Positions 1-11,900 of a stretch of 64,000 nt of DNA are shown in pieces. The stretch is from Branchiostoma belcheri. Its lineage: Eukaryota > Chordata > Leptocardii > Amphioxiformes > Branchiostomatidae. The notes beneath the pieces are model-generated. The model was not told the origin of the DNA. It saw nothing but the letters and a program-made list of their open reading frames with translations, and ran no database searches. Numbering within the stretch: the first letter of the stretch is position 1; each line of letters begins with the position of its first letter. The translations under genes and the position numbers were made by a program. Location of the stretch: the NCBI RefSeq assembly GCF_001625305.1, contig NW_017802379.1:6118198-6182197 (forward strand). Direction: 5' to 3'.

Positions 1-1027
1 AATTAGATCACGCAAGTGAGATTTTTATGATTTGCTGTGTGTGCTTGTAACTAAGGATTTGGAAACTCACGTGGCTAGAAAGATGCTTGAAGTGCTAATA
101 CTTGCAGAAAACTAACTCTTTTCAAGGAACTAATCTTAGGTAGCGAGAACACCCTGTTGTGCTTTTGGTTGTGGATGGGACAAGATAAGTGATCTCAAAT
201 TTTATTATGTTGGAAATAAAACAGAACATAATTGTACAATGGCTCAAAGTTTTCTCATAAGATCAAGATGTAAGAAAAAGTTTCTTAGCTCACAAAAATT
301 GTACCCTTCAGTTGATTGAAGGTCTGTGATTTTACAAAAGTCCTCAATGGAAGAAACTTGAAATGCTTCAATTATAGCCACTCATCAAATATCGTAGAAT
401 TGTCTAAATGGAAAGCAGCAAGGATCACCACAAACCATTGCATGTCATCAAGGTTAAAACTTAGCCTTTTGGCAAAGCAAAATCTGGAACGAAGAAAAAA
501 AAACATTGCAGAAATGTAATAATTTCTGACGTGCCAGGATGAAACACAGGTAAGGTCTAACCTGCTGTAACTTTATTTCAGTGATAAGTCCTGGACCAAC
601 ATGTGAGCTGCTGAGAGGCAAAAGCACTGGACTAATAATAACACTCATCCTGTAACAAAGCAAGTGCCCCAAGCAAGTGGAATACTAAAAGGTCTCCTCT
701 TCATGCCATGACTCCAAATTTCAATTTTCAGGCAATTTGCAAGGAACCGGCCTTCAAGACATCTGATTAAAAAATTCCACTTCCTAACAAAATGCAGCTT
801 GGATCGTATGTTTCTCTTGAACCCTTATGCTATCACCCCCTTTGGGAGGGTGGTACTGTCCTAACATCAATGTACACCTCTGTGCATTTGGGCATGACCA
901 CTACAAAGCAGGGGTGTCGACAGAAGTCTTTGTCAGACTTCTAGCAAGTCTTCCTCTTGCTGGAAACGACAAAGAATCGTCTAGCCTGTATGTTGTGTTC
1001 ATTTTTGTGTTGGTCCGATTTCTCCAG
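1..1027. other. ATXN2 intron (left edge of window)
   Basis: This is AT-rich DNA with no exon that I can support. It lies immediately upstream of the first visible ATXN2 exon and ends in a pyrimidine-containing acceptor (gatttctccag) at 1027. Short open frames here show no family resemblance. The N-terminal part of ataxin-2 (Lsm, LsmAD and PAM2 regions) must lie outside the window to the left. Confidence 0.7.
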
Positions 1028-4000
1028 TGATGGCCCACCAGCAGCGGTCAGACGGTCATCCTCCGCAGACTGGACCGGTCACCCCTCTCATCTCCCCCGG
1101 ACCTTACCAACAACAGTTTGTGCAGTATCCACAGGGCATCGTGGGGCCAGGCCAGACCATGATGCCTCAACAGGCACCAGGCTATCCACAGGTAAGGGGC
1201 CTTGTTCAGGATCTCATTGGGCACGTAGCTAACTATGGGTTTGGGGCCTTGGTTTGGATTTATGTATGCTTTAACTGTAAGCAAGCAAACAAAGCATTGA
1301 AATATTAATTGAGTAATTCATAGATTTGCATAATACAAAATAACATAATGAGTCGTGAGTGACTGAGAACTTATCCTCTTGTTTGATTTTGTCTGGATCA
1401 GTTATGTTTTCATGAATTTGATCTGTTGCTTTTGAAGCAAACTATCTAAATTTACCAGTTGACCAAGTGTCTGTACTGTTAAACTCAGTGGGGAAAGTAC
1501 CTTTGAGTAAAGCAAACTCGACTGATACACATACTTGTTCTCCTGATGTCTCTGCAGCAAACCATGTACCCGATGGTGCAGGGCACAGCCAGGATGGTGA
1601 CTCCACAGATGCCCCTCCAGAATGCCCACCCACCACAGGGCTACCCTACAGACCAACACTCCGCTCCCATGTTCGGTTAGTATAGTCTTTGATTAAATTA
1701 ATCTTAACATCTTTACAGTGGTGACATCATCATAACAATACTTCTTCTGGAGAGCAATTGTAGTATGCTTATTGTCCATAGTTAATCCAATCCTAATGAT
1801 TCTTAACATGGCAAGTAAACAAGTTATTGTCTGATAATATTTTGTTTCTTGGTGCCTTTGTTTATTCACAAAATGGGAGTTGGCGTCCTGACTTTTTTTC
1901 ATTAGGAAGAGGTCAGGGTCAGACAAGCATAACAAGATACAGGCTATATGATTTAAGTCCTAATAAATCCATAAACATATAGTCATAATAAATCCTTAGA
2001 CATGTGTTGCTGATTGCTCCCTGCCAGCTACAGTAGTCCAGGGGCCTAATTTCCTGTGCCTGACCTTTTGTTTGCTTCCCTTCTACCTGCAGTGACTCAC
2101 TCTGCCGGTACCATGCAAGGGGGTCAGCAGATCTACCCCCAGGCCGCCCAGGTCCACCACCACGCCCAGCCCCCTCCCCACCTGGCCGCCCAGGGGCACC
2201 CCAACGCCTCGCAGCAGCACGCCTCCCCGCAGCCCCAGTCCTCCGTCATGCAGCAGCAGCAGCAGCAGAGTAACCACCCCACCCCCAGCCCCGTGCACCA
2301 GCAGGGACACGGGCAGGGCCAGGGACAGGCTCAGCAGCAGCACACCATGGGCCCCACACCGCAGCTGGTCTACCACATGCCCCAGCAGGTTAGTATTACA
2401 GTACATGTGTGTGTTAATATAACCATCAGCAGCACACCATGGGCCTCACACCGCAGCTGGTCTACCACATGCCCCAGCAGGTCAGTATAGAACAGTACAC
2501 ACATGTGTTAATATAACCATCAGCAGCACACCATGGGCCTCACACCGCAGCTGGTCTACCACATGCCCCAGCAGGTCAGTATGGAGCCATGTGCTGCTTG
2601 TAAGACAGGGCAAGCCTTTACTGTCCATGGTCCAGTAATACTGAACCAGTAGTTTAAACTTTAAGTTCCAGCTCTTTCCTTCTAAGAAAGGTTGCAATTA
2701 CATTGAAGAGCGGGATTTTAAGCCATACCCCACAGTTTAACCATCTCCCTGCTACCTAACCCCAAAACCAAATGGCTCTGTCAGTGGGCTAAAGGTTACT
2801 CTTTCTCCGATAAGAGTTTGGGCAGTTTCTGTTTGACTTTACAAATTGTGTACGCATCTCATCTGTCCTTAATCTACAGAATCTACAGATAGATTTTCCA
2901 TTTTGTATCTTTCAACAGAGTGGTTGTTGTATTCTCGCAATAGTATTGTGTATCTTATTCCCTGGATCATGCTGGATGTCTATCCTTTATCGACGTAGTT
3001 ACTGTACTAAGTCTGTGTACAAACTTTTTCCCCCCCAGATGATTCCAGCTGGTAACCAGGCTCACAGCCAGAGCTCGCAGACATTACACCACCACAGCAT
3101 GGGCCCCGGGCAGCAGCCCCAGTTTGCTCCGCACGCCGCGGGCGCTCCCGTCACGCACATGGCGCAGACGCACGGCCAGCACCCCCATCCCCAGGCACAG
3201 ATGGTGTTGGTGCCCCAGGTAAGGAAGGTGACTGTCGCTTGCTTGTCATTTTAGTAGTTAGAGCTCTTTTCTCTCTGCCTCTTTGTGCATAACTTAAAGG
3301 CATCCAATGCAATTTCAGGATGGCGAAACAAAACTATCTGGATGAGGAAATCTGTCTGACATTCTTAGCACATTTTTGTCATCATTTCATACTTGAAGCA
3401 TTTGAAATAGTCCCAAAACAAGCTTCGCCAGGTGTCTACCAGTATTTATTTTTTCGGGTACCACCCTGAAATTGCATTGGATGCATTTAAAGCAGTCATT
3501 CAGTAGTACCAAATGGAAAAACAAGGGATCTTGAAGTAAGCATAAAAAGATACAGTTGCGTTATGAAGTTTGTAGTCGTTGCTGGATGGCCTAAGAAAGT
3601 CATTGGGTTCACGAGTTTGTGACTAGTTGCACTGCTGGCACAATTAAAAGAAGCGTATCAGTAACTGTAACATTTAGTTTATATACAGTGTAGGAGTAAG
3701 GGCAGGCATAGAATCAGAGGATGGCTATTTTTATACCATACATGGTAGAATGAGGAAGTAGACTGTTAGTGGTTGCGACTGGTTGTTGGAACGCTGCCGT
3801 TTCAGGCACAGATGAGTGGGCAGGGCCACAGTCCCACCAGTGCACCTCACGGGGCCATTGCTGCAATCCCAGCATCCTCTGCTGCTACCGCCCAGATGAC
3901 ACCACAGTACCTCACACACGCTCAAGGTCAGCAGCGCACCTGTATGTGGCTCACCTTGTGTTTTTTGTTAAATAGCCTTTTTGTTGTAACACGCTTGCAG

Positions 4001-4440
4001 TGTTTGATGTTTGTAGTTCATTGAATGACTTGCTACACTATAGCTACTGGCTATCATAGACCATCTCTAGAATAAGCCCCTACCATATTTCCGTTGATTC
4101 AATTGTGCAGTAGCTGGTGAGAAGAACTGAAAGTATTTTTTGGGTGGTTGAACTGTGGGTTTGTTTGTGTGTCTAGACATGTTAGGTTTGATAGCATGTG
4201 GGTGGGGAAGATTGACAGGCAGACTGACAGGTCAAAAGGTGTAATGACTGGTTTGGAGCTATGAAAGTTAACATGGGGGAATTCAGGAAGCCAAGCATTG
4301 CAGGAGGGGACCTTCCAATACCTCTTGGAAAAGTCTGAAATCTCGGATTTCTTGTTAATCCTGATCCTGATTCTGTGTTTTTGTCGTCCACAGCTCATCA
4401 CCAACAGCCTCCCATGCAAGCCTACCAGCAGGGAAACTAG
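1028..4440 (+). CDS. ATXN2: Ataxin-2, C-terminal part (six exons, 5' end outside window)
   Basis: Ataxin-2 is a cytoplasmic RNA-binding protein linked to poly(A)-binding protein, stress granules and translation control. Exons by splice sites and phase: 1028-1191, 1558-1675, 2093-2388, 3039-3218, 3806-3926 and 4394-4440, with TAG at 4438-4440. They encode about 307 residues of Q-, H- and P-rich low-complexity sequence. Three stretches match the vertebrate C-terminus in order: a PYQQQFVQYPQ segment, VQGTARMVTP (human IQGNARMMAP) and the final AHHQQ motif just before the stop. A run of six CAG-encoded glutamines sits near 2250-2268. The Lsm, LsmAD and PAM2 modules are not in the window. The third exon's tail and donor are repeated twice downstream (see the separate entry). 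The ATXN2/ATXN2L split is vertebrate-specific, so this should be the single pro-orthologue. Confidence 0.9.
2332..2580 (+). repeat. Threefold tandem duplication of an ATXN2 exon end plus its splice donor
   Basis: Three copies of a roughly 93-bp unit (donor-to-donor spacing 92 and 94 bp) cover the last 51 nt of the exon ending at 2388, its GT donor and about 40 bp of intron. Donors follow CAG at 2388, 2480 and 2574. Copies 2 and 3 are each preceded by ...accatcag, a possible acceptor. This would leave 51-nt segments open in the exon's own frame, encoding QHTMGLTPQLVYHMPQQ. Copies 2 and 3 share a CCC-to-CTC change (Pro to Leu) relative to copy 1, so one probably arose from the other. The intron between units holds repeated TGTGTTAATATAACC. 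Confidence 0.85.
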
Positions 4441-4781
4441 TTCTGAGGGGACGGCCGGCCGGGATTGGTCGCAACGCGCAGCGGTCACAACAACTCTGTG
4501 TCGGAGGAATCTTACTACGACATGCCAGCACATCTATAATTAATGAAGCTACGACTGTTTTAGATTGTAGAGAAGAAAAAAAAAATCTGGGAACTAAATT
4601 AAAGAAGAAAGAAGTTAAAAGAGAGTATTGAATGATGGAACGTCACTAAGTGTTGGCAGATATGAAAAGGGTGCCCAATGGCCCTTTTGTTTTATCCTGT
4701 TTAAGAAAAAAGCAGATCAGAGAAGATTGCCGGGTGAAGGAGGTCGAACTGAATTTTTGTTTGACTTTTTTTGTAGACACC

Positions 4782-4787
4782 AATAAA
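4782..4787 (+). terminator. Polyadenylation signal of ATXN2
   Basis: AATAAA followed by AAATAAAACAAAAC lies 342 nt downstream of the ATXN2 stop. It is the first canonical signal after the coding end and is followed by a GT-rich stretch (tttgtgtgtg) near 4822. This implies a 3' UTR of about 360 nt. Confidence 0.65.
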
Positions 4788-4889
4788 ATAAAACAAAACA
4801 TTACTGTGGTCAGAAGTCATCTTTGTGTGTGATACCAGCAGTAAAGCTGCACTGTTAGTTTTTTTTTTTTATTATTCCAACATGTAATC

Positions 4890-5116
4890 ACCGGACGTGG
4901 TGACGACACACTCAAGTTTTTTCAACTTATATTAATGCCGCCACCAACACAGGGGACAAATACATGACAGGACAATACTCATTTACACCTGAGCTGAGTG
5001 AGGAAAGTCGTGTAAAGTGCCTTTCCTAAGGGCACAAGATCGGTGGCATGTCAGGACTCGAACCCGGGACTCTAAGTTCCGAGTCGCGCACTCTGCCACT
5101 ACGCCACACGACCCCA
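4890..5116 (-). repeat. tRNA-derived SINE, full-length-like copy
   Basis: Read on the minus strand, the element begins with a tRNA-like head. This contains an A-box match (TGGCGTAGTGG) and a perfect B box (GGTTCGAGTCC), followed by the family core GTGCCCTTAGGAAAGGCACT. It then runs into a unique tail ending at an AT-rich stretch. It does not fold into a proper tRNA because the acceptor stem has no partner. The same head or core recurs near 16132, 24650, 24811 and 41866, and the tail at 9730. Confidence 0.8.
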
Positions 5117-5967
5117 CCAAACCACTGTTAGTTTATTCTGTTAAAATATGAACTCCATATACATCACATAAACTACAGGCCATATGAAACATGATATCAA
5201 AGCTGTTTATTTACAACCACGTTTACAAGAGCTCTGACCATCTTCATCAATTCTCGAGATGAATATGACTGTCATTGACAAAACGTCATATCTTGAATAG
5301 AGAACTTCAGTCATTCACCAACCTGACGAAAAATGAAGGATTTCACAGGCATATGAAACGTCACAGTAATGAGATTGAAATATTATAGTCCTTATTTGTA
5401 AAGTTAAACAACCATTGCCTATACAAGTGTATCATGTACTAGCAACAAAGTTTGACAATAGACGTACTTTCATAGACGCCCAGAGGAGCCATGTAGTAGG
5501 TCCACACCATGGGAAAGACGTCCAAGCCAGGCAAGGTTATACATACACCCCATATGTCTAAATCTTGAAAGTCACATTACATACCCGTTAATAATGTTTG
5601 ACCCTCACGTGACTATGACGTATTGCCCACCATATTGGGTGGTAAACCTTGAAAGTTGCCAGGTAAATTTACATTTCTATATGTCTACCTAAAATGGTAC
5701 AAGCTAAGAACTATGTCTATGAGTTACACAATCGGCACCAAAGACATCACTCATAGATTATCGCTCATTATCGACGAAAACAAATGACGGACATCACGCG
5801 TTCGTTGCTAGTATCCAAAAGGTCGTCCATCGGAGGGGTGTCGAAATTACCTGACAGGTGAATAGGTAATTTGCATGTGTGTGATGCTGACGGAAAGCCA
5901 CGTGGCGGTTTTGATGAAGTGCAGAAATGCACGCATGTTCTGAAGGCTTGCCAGCAGTATACAGTGA
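5117..5967. promoter_or_regulatory. Intergenic region upstream of the VWA-ZP gene
   Basis: The region lies between the ATXN2 tail with its SINE and the first exon of the VWA-ZP gene, and has no supported exon. Close to the coding start it contains an octamer motif ATTTGCAT (5869-5876) and a palindromic E-box CACGTG (5899-5904). No TATA box is obvious. Calling it the promoter is positional inference. The motifs are short and could be chance. Confidence 0.4.
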
Positions 5968-8900
5968 ATGGGGGAGTCCGCCATGATACCGGTTGATAAA
6001 GGATGGTTCTGCAGGAGTCTTAGTTTACTGTTGTTCGTCTTTTTGGCGAACGTAGCTTCTGAAGGTATGTACACTGCCGTTCCACAGATTCGACAAGAAT
6101 TGCCAGTCGTGAGATTTGGACTCCATATATGGCTAACTTCAGCTAGAAGAACTTAACCATTTTGTCGTAATAAAAAGCCAAAATAGGTATGCCTGGAAAT
6201 TTACAATGTACAATGCTCCACCCCAACAAATTTGCTGATACATGTATGATCGATGCATCACAGTAAGAAGAAGCTGTGTAGATTGTGCGTTCTTCGTTGT
6301 TGTTCATGTATTGCTGATCAAGTTTTTGTCAGACTCCAAGCAGACGTTAGAAGGGAAGACCTTAACGTTTTCCGACAGCCCTGTTTGGCTAACTTATTTA
6401 AAGCTGTCGAAATTCTTTTCCAACATCTGATTGGAAATTCGACAAACACACAGATGGTGATTAATATATTGTGAATACTAGTATCCCAATTATTCATGAG
6501 TACTAAAATCATAAGTTTCAGATAGTTTACCCCATGAGCATGACCCAGAAAGCCCAAGGAGAATCAGGGCAAGCATGTTTTTCCAACCCGCCGGAGAAGA
6601 AACCAACGAGACCCGGGAGGAGACCGACAGTCGGGACAGGCTGATGGAGACAGCCGCCGTCCGCGGGAGGGCGAACGAGAGGAAAGTACTCGGGGTGTTC
6701 GGTAAGGTTATGATCAAAACAAACTTTTATTCTAAGTGAAGTATGGATTGTACTTTCGCCATGGAATGATTTTCTAACCCCTCGTTGAGTGACGTGTCAA
6801 CCGCAGGCGCTAGTTAGCCAAGGAGGTTCACAAATAGTAGTGCCATTCTCAGTTTTAAAGGGGAAGATCCCTAAAACAAAACAGGTGAGATCATGCTTTA
6901 TTCATGACTCTTTGCGGCCTTCGCATCACACCACGCATGCACAGTCTTAGTTATGAACCTTTGGCATGTTGTTTGGAAACTGTAACTCTAAAATTGGGTC
7001 GAAGGAAGAATAAGAAAGGTATTCAGTCAAACTTTGGTCATAGGAACATGTAGCCTCGAGTCCAGCCTTGTTAGCTTTGTTCCGCCCCAAGATCCGCTTG
7101 TTGGCTGGGTAGCTGATCTTGGGGAGCGGACCAAAGCTAACAAGGCTGGACTCCAGGCTGATGAACATGTGGCCCAACCTTCGTAGTTTGCCACCGCTGT
7201 GTTACTTTATATTTGTTCCTACGCATGTATCGCCCGCCCAGCCCGTGAGTACAAGTGTGGTGACGGGGAGACCATCCCACAGCTCTGGATCTGTGACGGG
7301 ACGGAGGACTGTCGCAGTGGGAATGATGAGGAGAACTGTGCCGGTGAGGTCAAATGATTTTCTGTGGTCTTCAAAACACAGAAAAAGAAATGTTCGAAGC
7401 CACATTTGTCCAGTTTACAGAGAGATGCAGTCTTTATCGCAAAACTCCAACTTTGGTAAAAGTTTTCTTCGTCCAAGTCCAAGATTGGAACGAGTCTTTC
7501 ATGATGTCACTTTCTGAAGCTTTAATTCTATCCAAAGTGCATGTTCAGTGTTTGGGTTTTCCTTTTTCGTATTTCAGACCGTTGTGGCCCGCTGGGTTAC
7601 CCAGACCTTGGCTGTGAGTGCGACATCGGTTACTGCGCCGCCCAGCGGCCGTCCCCGCTCTGCAGGTGTCAACCCGGCCAGTGTAGGGCACAGATACCGA
7701 GGAAATGCGACGGTAATATATGCAATTTCACATTTCAATACAAGACAACGCAAATGTATCCCTAATTCCTACCAGGACCATGTGAATGAACTTTAAATTT
7801 GATTGTAAAACAAACAAAAAATGTTTTTCAGAAGCACCGATCTTCCCAGCACCACCATTCAACCCCTTTCTGTTGGCGTCCAGACATCGGACCTCTGTAG
7901 CTGGTATTGTATACATCACCTTGTTATAACGTTATATATAGATCAAAACACAATGTCACTATTTCAACATGTGCTCCCTCATACCGCCCTAGATTTTGCC
8001 GCTAAGTGGTTTGGAAGGACCCTTTTGAGGCATCTCAAGCTCTGAAATGATCTGGATAACTTCTAAAATTCTAACGTACACATGTAGTGTTTGGCAGTTT
8101 CTTTGTTGTACAATAAAATTCTAACGTAGTAGTAAAATAAAGTAATAAACTGGAATGAAATGAAGTGGTGATGATGTACATGTATATAGCCTTATTTTAA
8201 TCTGTTTTGATATGTTGTAATTGCCATGTATTTATGTTATGTAAATGTGCCATGTGTGTCTTGAAGGACCACAGGAAGAATAGCTACATTTGTTGTAAGC
8301 TAATTGTGGATCCCAATAAAGTCAAGTCAAGTCAAAATTCTTTGTACACCGTACTAAAACTTGTCGTACACTAAAATTGTAACGTAGTAGTACATTAAAA
8401 TGTGTAGTAGAGTCTACACTGTACTAAAACTTGTTGTACACTAAAATTCTAACGTAGTGTTTGGCAGCTTGTTCCCAAGATAACGCACGTACTGACCCTC
8501 CTCGTCCCCAGAGTGCAGTACCCCCGTAGACCTGGCCTTCGTGATGGACGGCTCGGCCAGTGTGGGCCCGCTGGAGTTCGAGAAGTCCAAGAAGTTCGTG
8601 CGTGACGTGGTGGACGGTTTCGAGGTGGGTCCGGAACAGACGCGCGTGGGAGTGGTCCAGTTCGCGTGGATGGTGCAGGCCGAGTTTCACCTGGGAGATT
8701 ACCTGGACGGCACAGACCTCAGGAACGCCATAGGTACACATTTCATCCTCTCTACCAGTCCCGAAGCTTACATAGTACAATGCACGCAAACAACTACCGT
8801 AGCAAACCGACCAACACAGCAGACGGGTCTTGGCTGAGAAATGTAATGAGCAGTTCAACCAATGACCGAGAGAGTTGCAATTAGCGGTTCGACTAATGAG

Positions 8901-11900
8901 AGAGTAGCTACATTTCCGTGAACATTTTCATTTGCATGCCGTGATTTTGCATTTCTACGTTTGATGGTAGTAGGCGGGGCTATGGGATCGGTCTATTCGT
9001 CCTTTTCGGGGCCCGATTGTTTACGACCTTGGTGCTGAAACGCCTTCCGATGACATTTGCAGCATGCTAGAAAACACTATTCGTTTCTCCATATCACCAC
9101 AAAACTGCAACAACAAGACACAGTCCTAACTTTTCTTACTTTTGCTACTTGTTGAACGTTGTACAGCTATACAGTCATTTTAGATTAACTTAATACGGGG
9201 TTCTACGGTAAGCCTTTCTTTCGTGTTTAGTGTTTATGCGCACGTAATCAATCAACTTTGTACGACGTCTATATTCTCCACCAGCTCGGATCCGTTACAT
9301 GGACGGGCCTGGTACGGAGATCGGCAAGGCGCTGGTATTCACGAACAGACGGCTGTTCTCGGAGCTGTACGGAGCCCGGCCGGAGACTCAGGGCGTCCCC
9401 AGGGTAGTCATCCTCATCACGGACGGCAGGAGCTCACCCGAGTCACAGGTAAAAATTTTACTACACCTTCTTTGTCTTTCCTTCCTCAATTTCTTTCTTT
9501 AGTCAGGGATGCCAGACTTTTGTTATGGCCAATACACATCCAGGGTCTTCCAGGGTCCAACCGAGGGACTCCTAAATGGTAGATTTCCCTTCGGGACATA
9601 TCAACCCTAGAGCCGAGGAGCTAGCACCCAGACTACCTTATTGCAGCTTTTTACCTTCAACTTTCTAAATATATTTCATTGCCATTACAAACTAAACTTT
9701 ACAAGGAGAGGTAGGTTCTGCCATGCATGCCCGATTTCCCAATGTTGTGCCCTTGGGAAATGTGCTTTACACGACTTTCCACGCACACTGTACGTATACG
9801 GTGTCGTTGATACTTGTGTCCAAACACTGATGAGGACACAGACGGATTTGGTGTCGCCAATGTGCGAAGATCTGCACATTTGCTACACATTTTGCAATAC
9901 GTAAGGGAAATGCTGTGAGATTGCACACAATGCCTGATCAATGAACAATTGCTATCCACGTAGATCTCCGTGTGGACCGCGGCCCAGGAGCTTCACACGG
10001 CCGGTGTGGTGGTGTACGCGGTGGGGGTAGGGACAGCCGTGGACGAGGCTGAGCTGGAGACCGCCGCCAGTGACAGCTCCAAGGTGTACCACGTCAGGGA
10101 CTTCGACTCGCTCATGATGCTGTCTCTACAGGACTCCATACAGCAGAGCGTCTGTCTCGGTAAGACCATATCAGTCCACGAAGGTCGACGTCTTTTATCC
10201 TCATGCACCGGTATATTTCCTGATTTTGCAGCACGTTGTATGTGACGCCGAGGCTATTTTCCGTACTATACGGCCGTAGCCACTTTAAACGGTCTATGCC
10301 AAATTACAGAAGCTTAATTAGGGTGAACTTTAAGCGTATTTGAACGTCAACACAGTGATGTTTTGTGGCAAAGAGGATTATAGAGTTTTAGAATTAGGCT
10401 TTTTGACCTGGGTTTGAATCCGAGCTTGTGCTCTGTCTTTTCACTATTATCTTTACTATTTTTCACGATGCTGTCGTACGTTTTCATCTGAAATGTTGTT
10501 TTTTTATTCCTTTCAAATGTTTCTGCTCCTCAAAAAGAGTTACGATATACCGATATGGCAGCTACCATTCAGTGCGATGTGGCATTGACCGTTTCAAACG
10601 GTAACGGCCGTTTACGAGAAGGAAACGTGCTACGCCGAGGCGCTTACCTCTTTAGTTGTGTAGTATGACATCTCTGATTGCCACCTTTCACATGCTGTTC
10701 CAGGTGGCGCGAACGTGACGGTCACGTGCACGTCCTACCACATGCAGGTGGACCTCTCCCGCGCGCAGCTGCCCAACCTAGAGGCACGGCGCATGCGCCT
10801 GATAGACCCGTCCTGCAGAGCGACCAGTAACGCTACTCACGTGACCCTGTGGACGTACCTGGACAGTTGCGGCACCAGTAGAACAGTCAGTGGGGAACTT
10901 CTTTAAATTATTGTACCTTGTTGTATTTCGGTGCAACTCCCGTCTTTTGTATCCCGTCTTCTGAACATATGGAATTTTGTTTTGGTGGTGAAAGCAGGAC
11001 GGTAGCGTTTTCATCACCGACTTTATCGAGATTTTCTGAGAAGCTTAAAACTGTTCTCTAACTCAAAAAAGTATTCACCTAAACTTTCGACCGAATCACT
11101 CACTCTTCCTCCGCTTTCTGACCTGCTTGCTATGATTACGTGCACGTGGTTTTGTTCACATGTGACGTCAGCAATGGGTGAAAGTTCGTAGGAAGTTGAT
11201 ATCGCCCCCCGTCACGGTTGAGAGAAGGTTGGAACTAGATGGCTGATGCAAATGGCCTCATTTGCTCCTCTGTCAAAGTAATACATCTATAGTGACATAT
11301 GTTGCAATATTTTTTGGACCGTATTAAACTTATCACAGGAAACGGAAGACGCTATTGTGTACAGCAACACGGTTGTTGAGGACCTGGACCTGGTGCCGGC
11401 GCCCACGGGCGGCAGTCCGGCTCCACAGTGCGGCCTGCAGGTCCGCTTCACCTGCCGCATGGCCCGCACGGGAACCGTCGCCACTACGGGAGCCTTCAAT
11501 GCCATCACCGAGCCGGAGAGGTGAGTAAAAGTAGCTGACAGATTGGTATTGTCATTTACGCTTTAATCTCATAATGTTACGTGTGAAAAATACATAACTG
11601 TGTGGGAGTGTAGAAACATAAACACAGTCAAGCCAAAGAGTACACTTAAATACTTTCACTAGGGGTCTGATTGCAGCATTATTGGTCGCCCAACTAGTCT
11701 GATGATAGTAACGGCGAGCCCTTGTGAAGAGGAAAAGGTTACGTAAAAATACATAAACTTCCTTTGAACTAAACAATTAAGCACATGCAAAATCACCGCA
11801 GAATGACATATCAATCAACAGAGCTAGGTAAAAAACGTAATATTTTAGAAACTTGGTCCAGATTTTCTAATGCTGCCTTGATTCCTCCGACGATGCTGCC

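Noticed and set aside
2083-2406. 107-codon antisense frame opposite the ATXN2 Q-rich exon
   Set aside because: It is the low-complexity Leu/Val/Gly shadow of the Gln/His/Pro-rich sense exon.
4099-4533. 144-codon antisense frame over the last ATXN2 exon
   Set aside because: It overlaps an intron and the coding end of ATXN2 on the other strand and shows no recognisable domain.
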